The translations under genes were made by a program, and so were the position numbers. This document shows, piece after piece, positions 1 to 8,526 of a stretch of DNA of 64,000 nt. Each line of letters begins with the position of its first letter. Position 1 is the first letter of the stretch. Source of the stretch: Bacteroidales bacterium. Its GTDB lineage: Bacteria > Bacteroidota > Bacteroidia > Bacteroidales > Muribaculaceae. The notes beneath the pieces are model-generated. The model worked only from the letters and a program-made list of their open reading frames with translations. It was not told the DNA's origin and did no database searches. The stretch is taken from positions 310,001-374,000 of the forward strand of contig CP091725.1 of the NCBI GenBank assembly GCA_022009815.1, read 5' to 3'.

Positions 1-1
1 G

Positions 2-1968
2 AAAAAATTCGTGGAGAAGGACTACGAAACCGACCTCGGACTCATCATCCAGAAATACAACGAACTTGGCTACCGCGACGCCAAAATCCTGAGCGACAGC
101 GTGACGGCTTACAAAGACAACCTTGTCGACGTGCATATCGACATCGAGGAGGGTCAGAAATACTATATCTCCAACATTTCGTGGGCGGGCAACACCATCT
201 ACCCGTCGTCGACTCTCGACGCAATCCTCGGAATGAAAGCCGGCGACGTGTACAACCAGAAACTGCTCAACAAGCGCACCCTTGAGGACGACGACGCCGT
301 TGCCAACCTGTATATGAACAACGGATACCTCTTCTTCCAGCTCGTGCCTATCGAGTCGAAAATCGAGGGCGACAGCGTTGCGCTCGAGATGAGGGTGATC
401 GAGGGTCCGCAGGCTCGCATCAACAACATCGTAATCAACGGCAACGACCGCCTGTATGAGAAGGTGATACGCCGCGAGCTGCGTGTGCGCCCGGGCGAAC
501 TCTTCTCTAAGGAAGACCTTATGCGCTCCGCCCGCGAGATTGCCCAAACAGGACACTTCGACCCGGAGAACATGGACATCAAGCCGGAGCCTAACCCCGA
601 CAACGGTACGGTTGACCTGATTTCAACCTGCAGTCGAAAAACAACGACCAAATCGAGCTTTCGGCAGGTTGGGGACAGACGGGTATCATCGGCAAGGTGT
701 CGCTCAAATTCACCAACTTCTCAATAAAGAACCTGCTCAAGCCAAGCTCCTACAAAGGCATAATTCCGCAGGGCGAAGGTCAGACGTTCACCATCAGCGC
801 ACAAACCAATGCGAAATACTATCAGGCATACAGCCTGTCGTTCCTCGACCCGTGGTTTGGCGGAAAGCGACCTAACTCGCTCTCCGTTTCGGGCTACTAC
901 TCACGTCAGACAGGTGTCAACTCAAACTTCTACGATCGCAACAGCTACGCCAGACCATACGGTTTCGGCACAAGCAGCATGTACGGAAGCTACTACGGCT
1001 CAAGCTACAGCGACTATTACCAGCAACAATATCAGAACGCATACGACCCCGACAAATACCTCCAGATGGCAGGTATCACGGTGGGCTTCGGAAAGCGTCT
1101 GAACTGGCCCGACAACTACTTCACATTCACAGCCTCGCTGGGCTTCAACTGGTATAAGCTGAAAAACTGGGACTACCTCTACTATATGCGCAACGGCACA
1201 TCGAACGCATTCGTGCTCGGCTTGTCGCTGGCGCGCAACAGTATCGACAACCCTATCTACACACGTACTGGATCCAACTTCTCGCTCGACCTGAACATCA
1301 CGCCGCCGGTATCGTTGTTCCGCAACAAGAACTGGGAACAGCTCTACAAAGACAGCGGCATCGGAACCAACGCGATGTCCACCGCAAACCAGACCGCGAA
1401 AGCGACTGCTGCGACACAGGAGATGTATAAATGGATTGAATACTGGAAACTCAAATTCAAGGCCCGCACCTACACTCCGCTGTCCGACCCCAACAGCAAA
1501 TGGACTCTCGTGTTGATGACACGCGCCGAAATCGGTTTGCTCGGTAGCTACAACAAATATCTGAAATCACCGTTTGAAACATTCTACGTCGGAGGCGACG
1601 GCATGTCGGGATCATACGGCTACGCGCAGGAGACAATCGCCCTCCGCGGATATGACAACGGTGTGTTCACCCCATGGCGCTCGGGCGACGGCTACGCATA
1701 CACGCGTTTCACCGCCGAACTCCACTTCCCGTTCATGCTGCAGCCAAGCACCACAATCTACGGTCTCGCCTTCCTTGAAGGCGGAAACGCATGGACCGAC
1801 GTGAAGGACGTGTCGCCGTTCAACCTCAAGCGTTCCGCCGGAGCCGGTGTGCGCATCTATCTGCCGATGATCGGCATGATGGGTATCGACTGGGCATACG
1901 GTTTCGACAAGGTGTTTGGCGAGAAAGGCGGAAGCCACTTCCACTTCATCCTCGGTCAAGAATTCTAA
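2..1968 (+). CDS. bamA: BamA outer-membrane assembly factor (5' end outside window; one frame break)
   Basis: Omp85-family barrel that folds and inserts outer-membrane proteins. The visible N-terminal part holds POTRA-like repeats (two repeats with the GNxxY/GxLFS pattern, e.g. INGNDRLYEKV and RPGELFSKEDL). The rest is an aromatic-rich 16-strand-type barrel ending in a C-terminal Phe (GQEF), the usual beta-signal. The frame breaks near 620: adding one T to the ATTTC run converts the upstream frame (NGTVDLI) smoothly into FNLQSKNNDQIELSAGWGQTG. An essential gene would not be expected to be broken, so I treat this as a sequence error. Two OmpH/Skp chaperones follow on the same strand, the standard Bacteroidales order. 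Confidence 0.93.
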
Positions 1969-2050
1969 AAAAGGCGTAAATATCCTTTCACGAATAAACC
2001 CACAGCAAATTTCATTGTCATACAAAACATACACAAAAACCAAAACGACT

Positions 2051-2566
2051 ATGAAACGATTTTTTATCACAGCAGCAATCGTAGCGATATTCTCAATTGC
2101 CGCACACGCGCAGAAATATGCGCTCGTAGACATGGAATATATCCTCAAAAACATCCCGCAATACGAGATGGCAAACGAGCAGCTCAACCAGGTGTCGCTG
2201 CGCTGGCAGAAAGAAGTGGAGACTAAGTCGAAAGAAGCCGAGACTCTCTACAAGAACTACCAGAGCGACATGGTGTTTCTGACCGACGAGCAAAAGAAAA
2301 AGAAAGAAGAGGAAGTGGTGGCTAAAGAAAAAGAAGCCGCTGAACTGCAGGCAAAGTACTTCGGCCCGCAGGGCGAACTCTACAAAAAACGCCAGTCGCT
2401 GATGGAGCCAATCCAGAACGACATCTATGAAGCCATCAAAAAGCTCTCGGAAGAGAAAGGCTACCAGGCGATTTTCGACCGCGCGTCGTCGGCGGGCATC
2501 ATTTTCGCTTCTCCACGCATCGACGTGAGCAATGATGTGCTCGCAAAGTTAGGTTATTCAAAATAA
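2051..2566 (+). CDS. OmpH/Skp-family periplasmic chaperone (first copy)
   Basis: 171 aa with a signal peptide (MKRFFITAAIVAIFSIAAHA). It is followed by the OmpH/Skp opening (QKYALVDMEYILKNIPQYE), a long charged coiled coil rich in K/E, and the typical C-terminal strand segment (GYQAIFDRASSAGIIFASP). By family it would hold unfolded outer-membrane proteins in the periplasm for BamA, which is encoded immediately upstream. The start at 2051 is chosen because the signal peptide begins there; the in-frame upstream extension has no such feature. Confidence 0.9.
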   Translation: MKRFFITAAIVAIFSIAAHAQKYALVDMEYILKNIPQYEMANEQLNQVSLRWQKEVETKSKEAETLYKNYQSDMVFLTDEQKKKKEEEVVAKEKEAAELQAKYFGPQGELYKKRQSLMEPIQNDIYEAIKKLSEEKGYQAIFDRASSAGIIFASPRIDVSNDVLAKLGYSK

Positions 2567-2620
2567 TTTACTACTTTTGCATCAGCAAAAATGAATTAAC
2601 AAATCAAACATTAAATACAA

Positions 2621-3163
2621 ATGCTAAAAAAATTATTACTCGCAGTCATGGTGGCTGCCCCAATGTGCCTCTTCGCTGAGGTGAAAATCGGAACTGTCGA
2701 CACTCAGGAAGTATTCACACTGATGCCTGAACTCAAAACGGCGCAAGCTTCGCTTGAAGAAGTCAACAAGAAATATCAAACTGAATACAAAGCCCTTCAG
2801 GAAGAATTCAACAAGAAACTTCAGGAATACCAGGCTTTGGCGAAAGATACCCCAGAGACTATCAAACAGCGTCGCGAACAGGAGCTGAACGAACTCGGTC
2901 AGAAAATCCAGACTTTCGAGCAGGTTGCAAACCAGGACATCCAAGAGCAGCAGAAGAAACTCATGGCTCCTATCTATGAGAAAATCAACACTGCCATCAA
3001 AGCCGTTGGCGATGAGAACGGATACACATACATCCTCGAGGACTCTCAGGTGATCTACAAAAACCCGACTGCCAACGATGTGACTCCTTTGGTTAAGGCG
3101 AAACTCAACCTCAAGGACGCTCCGGCAACTCCGGCTACAACTCCTGCCCCTGTAAAGAAATAA
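2621..3163 (+). CDS. OmpH/Skp-family periplasmic chaperone (second copy)
   Basis: 180 aa. Signal peptide MLKKLLLAVMVAAPMCLFA is followed by VKIGTVDTQEVFTLMPELK, a helical coiled-coil arm, and the YTYILEDSQVIY strand typical of OmpH/Skp. The tail is Pro/Ala/Thr-rich (ATPATTPAPVKK). It lies 54 bp after the first OmpH and is closed by a strong terminator, so bamA-ompH-ompH probably ends a transcription unit here. Two adjacent OmpH paralogues are usual in Bacteroidales. Confidence 0.9.
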   Translation: MLKKLLLAVMVAAPMCLFAEVKIGTVDTQEVFTLMPELKTAQASLEEVNKKYQTEYKALQEEFNKKLQEYQALAKDTPETIKQRREQELNELGQKIQTFEQVANQDIQEQQKKLMAPIYEKINTAIKAVGDENGYTYILEDSQVIYKNPTANDVTPLVKAKLNLKDAPATPATTPAPVKK

Positions 3164-3183
3164 GCTCGGGGACATATCAACAT

Positions 3184-3221
3184 AACAGCCGTCACGATTC
3201 GCTCGTGGCGGCTGTTTTTTT
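3184..3221 (+). terminator. Rho-independent terminator after ompH
   Basis: Inverted repeat AACAGCCG-T-CACGA / TCGTG-G-CGGCTGTT followed by seven T residues, 20 bases after the ompH stop codon. Confidence 0.88.
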
Positions 3222-3229
3222 GTGCACTT

Positions 3230-3440
3230 CAGCTGCACCGCACCAGGCTGGGCGGATGACCGCGGAAGCGGTCACGTATTCAGTTACCCCTCCCCCCCGA
3301 CAGCGTCGATGGTTGCTCGCGTCGGCTCTATGCGTTGCGGAGCATCACCGCTGAAGCTCAGGCCATCACCTCGTTGTCGCCAGCGGCACCGCGTCGCGGT
3401 GCAGACCGCTACTTCTCCAAGCCCCGGACGCGGTCCGGGG
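3230..3440. repeat. GC-rich hairpin repeat block, copy A
   Basis: Non-coding block found three times in this window (also from 5021 and 6744). It consists of short GC-rich stems with 3-4 nt loops: GACCGC-GGAA-GCGGTC, a decayed CGAC-AGC-GTCG, GCACCGC-GTC-GCGGTGC and CCCCGGAC-GCG-GTCCGGGG. The pattern resembles REP/BIME-type intergenic repeats. The last hairpin directly abuts the IS110 element. No protein is supported here. Confidence 0.75.
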
Positions 3441-3609
3441 AAATCTAGGATTTGAGCAAGGATAAAGTGTTAAAATATTTGCATTTTCTCGAGTTCAAGT
3501 TTTTAACATTACAGGATGATGTTCTCTCATTGGGATGATATGGATTTGTCCAATGACCAATCTCTGTTCCGGAATCGGTCAAAGGAAGTACAGGTGTACC
3601 TTCTCCGGC

Positions 3610-4611
3610 TTAGCCACGATAGCATTCGGTGTTGACATAGGGTTGCTGACGCTTTATCACGGCGAACATGCGGCAGATGAGTTTGAACTTGACGGCATTC
3701 ATCACACACCCGTGGCTTTTGCCTTGACTGCGCTTGCGCTGATAGTAGTGTCTGAGTTGCGGATCGTGGATGATGGCACTGCGGGCTGCCTCCGAAAGGG
3801 TAGCTTTCAACTCGTTGTGACCTTTCTTGCAGACATGGTTGCCTGAGTGTACCGAGGTGCCCGACTGTACTGCCATCGGACTGACGGAGCAGAATTTGGC
3901 ATATTGTCGGGAGGTTTGGAAGCGTGTGAAGTTTCCCGTGGCGACGATTGTGTTGACGGCATTCACCATGCCTATGCCTGGGATGGAGATGAGGAGATGG
4001 TAATTGGTCGCGATGGTCTCGTCGGCGGCGATGATTTTCTTGATTTCTTCCTCTATCTGATGTATCTGGACGGTCATAAAGTCGACCATCTTATGCATGC
4101 GCGCAATGGTCTGTGCTTCAGTCTGAACCTTTATCTGGCACAAATAGGAGGCGCGGCAGCGGACACACAGATCGCGCTCGTTACGCAGCTCTCTGAGGTG
4201 TTTGATATTCTTGGGCTCCGGACCTGAGGGAGCGAGCTTCTCGCGCATTGTATAGGCATAGTCGGCGATGAATTTGGCATCCACCTCATCGGTCTTGTTC
4301 CTGCCTCGGGAACATGCGTTCTTGACGTCCAGCGGATGGAGCATGTTGAAGGTGATTTTCTTCTTGTGCAGCCATTCGGCCAGTGCGATGGAGTACGCCC
4401 CTGTGTGCTCAAAAGCTATGGCCACCTCGTTTTTCTTAATCTTCCGTGCCTTGAGCCATTGGAGCAGTTGCTTGAATCCCTCCGTATCGTTGGAAATCTG
4501 CACGTGTTCGAACTTGCGGTAGTCCGTTTTCGGTTGATACAGGGCCAAGTCCAATGTATCTTTTGATACATCACAGCCCACGAAGTGTTGTTTAGTTGAC
4601 AGGTCTTGCAT
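3610..4611 (-). CDS. IS110-family transposase (DEDD recombinase), copy A
   Basis: Intact transposase. The N-terminal RuvC-like DEDD domain shows GCDVSKDTLDLAL, AFEHTGAYS and KTDEVDAKFIADYA. The C-terminal Transposase_20 domain shows ISIPGIGMVNAVNTIVATGNFTRF and AVQSGTSVHSG, which carries the predicted nucleophile serine. It would be guided to its target by a bridge RNA encoded just upstream. An in-frame ATG at 4671 would add 20 residues, but these overlap the RNA-coding region, so I prefer the start at 4611 (MQDLSTKQHF). Confidence 0.88.
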   Translation of the reverse strand: MQDLSTKQHFVGCDVSKDTLDLALYQPKTDYRKFEHVQISNDTEGFKQLLQWLKARKIKKNEVAIAFEHTGAYSIALAEWLHKKKITFNMLHPLDVKNACSRGRNKTDEVDAKFIADYAYTMREKLAPSGPEPKNIKHLRELRNERDLCVRCRASYLCQIKVQTEAQTIARMHKMVDFMTVQIHQIEEEIKKIIAADETIATNYHLLISIPGIGMVNAVNTIVATGNFTRFQTSRQYAKFCSVSPMAVQSGTSVHSGNHVCKKGHNELKATLSEAARSAIIHDPQLRHYYQRKRSQGKSHGCVMNAVKFKLICRMFAVIKRQQPYVNTECYRG

Positions 4612-4821
4612 ATCTTTGCTGTTATTGATTAAATAAGTTAGTTGAATGCATCCAAAACTTTTAGTAGACATACAGGTCTAGAAATCTAGCTTGATGTGTT
4701 CAACAAATAAGACAGAGACGGACTGTAACCCCGGAAAGTCCTTGTGACTAGTTAACAGAGAAGTTCACCGTCCCTGTCTTTCTTTTTAACAATTCGGAGA
4801 GTTTCTCTTAACTTCCTATTG
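4612..4821 (-). ncRNA. Predicted IS110 bridge RNA region, copy A
   Basis: Non-coding leader of the transposase, read leftward from a TATCTTTG box (4828-4835). It contains a long-range stem, 4778-4768 with 4721-4711 (GACAGGGACGG with CCGTCTCTGTC, one G.U pair), enclosing a 46-nt internal region with a CTAGT motif. Known biology: IS110 elements encode a bridge RNA upstream of the transposase with target- and donor-binding loops. The exact ends and loops are not resolved here. Confidence 0.55.
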
Positions 4822-4852
4822 ATAGTGCAAAGATAAAAGTTAACTGAAAGCG

Positions 4853-5003
4853 AGTCCGCGTTGCGGACTTCCATAACAGTATCCCTGCACTCTCTCACAT
4901 CACATCTCCGCAGCATCCGCGCCCATCATCGACAGCTCCGCATCCCTGCTCTCTCCCCCATCACAGCTCCGCGGCATCAGCGCCCATCATCGACAGCTCC
5001 GCA
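4853..5003. repeat. Hairpin plus two 61-bp tandem repeats right of IS copy A
   Basis: A perfect hairpin AGTCCGC-GTT-GCGGACT (4853-4869) is followed by two imperfect 61-bp units starting at 4882 and 4943 (shared core GCGCCCATCATCGACAGCTC). The same flank after IS copy B has only one unit. No coding potential is evident. Confidence 0.7.
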
Positions 5004-5020
5004 TCATAGATCGCACACTC

Positions 5021-5226
5021 CAGCTGCACCGCACCAAGCTGGGCGGATGACCGCGGAAGCGGTCACGTATTCAGTTAACCCCCGACAGCGTCGGGGGTTG
5101 CTCGCGTCGCCTCTATGCGTTGCGGAGCATCGCCGCTGAAGCACCTGCCATCGCCTCGTTGTCGCCAGCGGCACCGCGTCGCGGTGCAGACCGCTACTTC
5201 ATCCAAGCCCCGGACGCGGTCCGGGG
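5021..5226. repeat. GC-rich hairpin repeat block, copy B
   Basis: Near-identical to the block at 3230 but with a better-preserved second hairpin (CCCCCGAC-AGC-GTCGGGGG). It also carries GACCGC-GGAA-GCGGTC, GCACCGC-GTC-GCGGTGC and CCCCGGAC-GCG-GTCCGGGG. It ends at IS copy B. Confidence 0.75.
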
Positions 5227-5395
5227 AAATCTAGGATTTGAGCAAGGATAAAGTGTTAAAATATTTGCATTTTCTCGAGTTCAAGTTTTTAACATTACAG
5301 GATGATGTTCTCTCATTGGGATGATATGGATTTGTCCAATGACCAATCTCTGTTCCGGAATCGGTCAAAGGAAGTACAGGTGTACCTTCTCCGGC

Positions 5396-6402
5396 TTAGC
5401 CACGATAGCATTCGGTGTTGACATAGGGTTGCTGACGCTTTATCACGGCGAACATGCGGCAGATGAGTTTGAACTTGACGGCATTCATCACACACCCGTG
5501 GCTTTTGCCTTGACTGCGCTTGCGCTGATAGTAGTGTCTGAGTTGCGGATCGTGGATGATGGCACTGCGGGCTGCCTCCGAAAGGGTAGCTTTCAACTCG
5601 TTGTGACCTTTCTTGCAGACATGGTTGCCTGAGTGTACCGAGGTGCCCGACTGTACTGCCATCGGACTGACGGAGCAGAATTTGGCATATTGTCGGGAGG
5701 TTTGGAAGCGTGTGAAGTTTCCCGTGGCGACGATTGTGTTGACGGCATTCACCATGCCTATGCCTGGGATGGAGATGAGGAGATGGTAATTGGTCGCGAT
5801 GGTCTCGTCGGCGGCGATGATTTTTCTTGTTTTCTTCCTATATCTGATGTATCTGGACGGTCATAAAGTCGACCATCTTATGCATGCGCGCAATGGTCTG
5901 AGCTTCAGTCTAAACCCTTAACTGGCACAAATAGGAGGCGCGTCAGCGGACACACAGATCGCGCTCGTTACGCAGCTCTCTGAGGTGTTTGATATTCTTG
6001 GGCTCCGGACCTGAGGGAGCGAGCTTCTCGCGCATTGTATAGGCATAGTCGGCGATGAATTTGGCATCCACCTCATCGGTCTTGTTCCTGCCTCGGGAAC
6101 ATGCGTTCTTGACGTCCAGCGGATGGAGCATGTTGAAGGTGATTTTTCTTCTTGTGCAGCCATTCGGCCAGTGCGATGGAGTACGCCCCTGTGTGCTCAA
6201 AAAGCTATGGCCACCTCGTTTTTTTCTTAATCTTCCGTGCCTTGAGCCATTGGAGCAGTTGCTTGAATCCCTCCGTATCGTTGGAAATCTGCACGTGTTC
6301 GAACTTGCGGTAGTCCGTTTTCGGTTGATACAGGGCCAAGTCCAATGTATCTTTTGATACATCACAGCCCACGAAGTGTTGTTTAGTTGACAGGTCTTGC
6401 AT
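5396..6402 (-). pseudogene. IS110-family transposase, copy B (frame-broken)
   Basis: Same protein as copy A, but interrupted. The C-terminal 119 residues (from MVNAVNTIVATGNF) and the N-terminal part up to KARKIKK are intact. Between them the frame changes several times where homopolymers are one base longer than in copy A (T4 to T5, A4 to A5, T5 to T6). Either this copy is decayed or, more likely, the repeat was badly polished in the assembly. Confidence 0.75.
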
Positions 6403-6612
6403 ATCTTTGCTGTTATTGATTAAATAAGTTAGTTGAATGCATCCAAAACTTTTAGTAGACATACAGGTCTAGAAATCTAGCTTGATGTGTTCAACAAATA
6501 AGACAGAGACGGACTGTAACCCCGGAAAGTCCTTGTGACTAGTTAACAGAGAAGTTCACCGTCCCTGTCTTTCTTTTTAACAATTCGGAGAGTTTCTCTT
6601 AACTTCCTATTG
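6403..6612 (-). ncRNA. Predicted IS110 bridge RNA region, copy B
   Basis: Same leader as copy A, with the same TATCTTTG box just upstream and the same 11-bp stem (arms at 6502-6512 and 6559-6569). Confidence 0.5.
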
Positions 6613-6743
6613 ATAGTGCAAAGATAAAAGTTAACTGAAAGCGAGTCCGCGTTGCGGACTTCCATAACAACATCCCTGCACTCTCACATCTCCGCAGCAG
6701 CAGCGCCCATCATCGACAGCTCCGCATCATAAATCGCACACTC

Positions 6744-6890
6744 CAGCTGCACCGCACCAAGCTGGGCGGATGACCGCGGGAGCGGTCACGTATTCAGTTA
6801 ATCCCCGACAGCGTCGGGGGTTGCTCGCATCGGCTCTATGCGTTGCGGAGCATCGCCGCTGAAGCACCTGCCATCACCGACATCAGATCA
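6744..6890. repeat. GC-rich hairpin repeat block, partial copy C
   Basis: Third copy of the hairpin block, with stems GACCGC-GGGA-GCGGTC and CCCCGAC-AGC-GTCGGGG. It diverges from copies A and B after about 6875 and is not followed by an IS. From here to 7009 I see no gene. Confidence 0.65.
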
Positions 6891-7009
6891 AGCAGACGGG
6901 AGACTCGCGCCGCTACGCGCTTCGAAGATGCGCTACTGCCCCAGAGAAGCACCCAATAAAAACATTTTTCGTCAGAGAAAACCCTCAGTGAATACCGAGA
7001 AGCACACGG

Positions 7010-7355
7010 CTGTGCCGTTTCTTAGTTAGAACTGTTACTTTAAACGGCAAAGTTAAGATAAAAAACTCACAAATACAAAGGGTTTCCCGAACGAAATCTG
7101 CACAATTTGCCAAGCCCTTGTCATAGGGCTAACCGACTGTCAACCACGCTCTTTGTCGCTAATACATTGCTTTACAGCAACGAAAACCTCACTCCCGACC
7201 ATAGCAAAAACACGCATTTGTCATCACGCATCCACCCCCTTGACTCTTCGACCAAAACCGCATACAATCAAGCCATGATTTTTCTCTGATGCGCTGTAAA
7301 TCAACATTTTCCGTCCGTGTTTCACCCGTCGGTTTCTAACTAAGAAACGGCACAG
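7010..7355. repeat. Candidate invertible segment bounded by 22-bp perfect inverted repeats
   Basis: Bases 7010-7031 and 7334-7355 are perfect reverse complements over 22 bp (left arm starts CTGTGCCGTTTC; right arm ends GAAACGGCACAG). They enclose 302 bp with no credible gene. A good Bacteroidales promoter sits just inside the left arm and reads leftward. Inversion would place it at the right end reading into the restriction operon that starts at 7558. This layout matches the invertible promoters of gut Bacteroidales. The alternative is a MITE-like element. No recombinase is encoded nearby. From 7356 to 7557 I find no full TANNTTTG promoter; the nearest is TAACTTTA at about 7480. Confidence 0.5.
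7048..7079 (-). promoter_or_regulatory. Promoter inside the inverted-repeat segment, reading leftward
   Basis: On the minus strand: TTTG (7079-7076), 20-bp spacer, TAACTTTG (7055-7048). This matches the Bacteroidales TTTG / TANNTTTG consensus. In the present orientation it points away from the restriction operon and toward no recognisable gene. Confidence 0.55.
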
Positions 7356-7557
7356 ATGAGGCTTTAGACACCTAAAGTCGCAAATATCAACAACATAGCA
7401 ATCCGTGTTCGCCATTAGTTTCAACACTTTCTTCTGGAAATGGCCAACGAATTAAACTTATAACGGCAATTGCGCCGGTAACTTTAGAAGAAAAACTCCT
7501 TTGTAGTTGCACAGGTTTGGTCGCCTTCAGAAACTGCATCGGAGTTTTTTGGTTTGT

Positions 7558-8526
7558 ATGAAAAATAGAAAGCAAATACGAGTTTTTGAAGGTTTCGCTG
7601 GTTATGGAGGAGCCTCTTATGGATTAAAGCGTTCTGGAATAAATTATAAAGTTGTCGGAATGTCTGAATTCGATAAATTCGCAAGTGCTTTATTGTATCA
7701 GAATTTTCCTGCCATTAAAAATTGGGGCGATATTACTATACTAAAGCCTGAAGAATTGCCAGATTTTGATATGTTTACAGGAGGATTCCCTTGTCAGCCT
7801 TTCTCTTCAGCTGGCCTTCAATTAGGAGAGAAAGATAAATATGGTAGAGGAACGTTGTTCCACCATATTTTGAGAATTTGCGCAGTTAAGAAGCCTAAAT
7901 ATCTCTTATTAGAGAATGTTAAAGGGCTGACACAAAAGAAATTTCACGATTTCTTTGAGATGATTAAAAGTTCATTAAAAGATTTAGGCTATGGTGATAT
8001 TGCTTATGCGGTCCTTAATTCAAAAGACTATGGTATTCCTCAAAACAGAGAAAGGTTATGGATTTTCGCACAATTAGGTGGACTGCCTAAGGATTTTAAT
8101 ATTGTACCGCCTAAAATCGAGCTAAAATATCGTTTCGGAGACTTTTTAGATCAAAATCCACCGAAAGAATTGTATTTATCTGATGCTCAAATTGAACATC
8201 TTAAATTTAAGCATCATATTGAGTCTTTTAGAGTAAAAGAGCCGCTTTGCTTTGATGTTTACAACAAAAAGATTAAAACAGATGCAATGTGTATAACCAT
8301 TACTCAACCAGAACACAATAGCCTTCGAGTCGTAGAAGTTGCTAAAAATGGGAAAGAAATTGTTCGCAAAATGTCCGTTGACGAACAATTCAGATTTATG
8401 GGATTTGAAGATGGTGAATTAGACTATTCAGGACAATCTTACTCACAAATGTCTAAACGAGCAGGCAATGGTTGGGACGTTAATTTAGTAGGTATTCTAA
8501 TAAAACATATTTTCTCTCAATTATGA
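7558..8526 (+). CDS. DNA (cytosine-5-)-methyltransferase of a LlaJI-like restriction system
   Basis: 322 aa. All key m5C methyltransferase motifs are present: motif I FEGFAGYGGASYGL, motif IV GGFPCQPFSSAG (catalytic Cys in PC), motif VI LLENVKGL, motif VIII PQNRERLW and motif X GNGWDVNLVGILI. The target-recognition region between VIII and IX is short. The start at 7558 is chosen because motif I follows within about 15 residues; an ATG 51 bases upstream adds unrelated residues. The stop overlaps the next start (ATGA), so the two are translationally coupled. It should protect host DNA from the McrBC-like nuclease encoded downstream. The gene is strikingly AT-rich (27% GC in the line at 8161), suggesting transfer. 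Confidence 0.92.
   Translation: MKNRKQIRVFEGFAGYGGASYGLKRSGINYKVVGMSEFDKFASALLYQNFPAIKNWGDITILKPEELPDFDMFTGGFPCQPFSSAGLQLGEKDKYGRGTLFHHILRICAVKKPKYLLLENVKGLTQKKFHDFFEMIKSSLKDLGYGDIAYAVLNSKDYGIPQNRERLWIFAQLGGLPKDFNIVPPKIELKYRFGDFLDQNPPKELYLSDAQIEHLKFKHHIESFRVKEPLCFDVYNKKIKTDAMCITITQPEHNSLRVVEVAKNGKEIVRKMSVDEQFRFMGFEDGELDYSGQSYSQMSKRAGNGWDVNLVGILIKHIFSQL

Larger units (their letters stand above)
3445..4843 (-). mobile_element. IS110-family insertion sequence, copy A
   Basis: About 1.4 kb containing one DEDD-type transposase on the minus strand and about 230 bp of non-coding DNA before it. The boundaries are inferred from a CT dinucleotide at both ends (3445-3446 and 4844-4845), the type of core used by IS110 relatives. 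They also fit because joining the ends at this point gives a TTG-N20-TATCTTTG promoter. There are no terminal inverted repeats, as expected. GC-rich hairpins flank both sides (CCCCGGAC-GCG-GTCCGGGG on the left, AGTCCGC-GTT-GCGGACT on the right). IS110 relatives such as IS621 are known to target REP-type palindromes. Confidence 0.75.
5231..6634 (-). mobile_element. IS110-family insertion sequence, copy B
   Basis: Second copy of the element at 3445, with the same ends (CT at 5231-5232 and 6635-6636) and flanked by the same kind of hairpins. It differs from copy A mostly by one-base expansions of A/T runs (for example near 5820, 6145, 6200 and 6220), plus a cluster of substitutions at about 5826-5945. 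The two copies with their flanks form a tandem unit with periods of 1791 and 1723 bp. Confidence 0.75.

Noticed and set aside
3535..4522. Open frames on the plus strand opposite the IS110 transposase
   Set aside because: They mirror the transposase codons on the other strand, recur identically in copy B, and have no recognisable protein motifs.
3230..6890. CRISPR-like array
   Set aside because: The repeats are large blocks with internal hairpins and IS elements. There are no regular short repeats with unique spacers and no cas genes.
7107..7289. 60-codon open frame inside the inverted-repeat segment
   Set aside because: Low-complexity composition, no ribosome-binding site or motif, and it overlaps nothing conserved that I can recognise.
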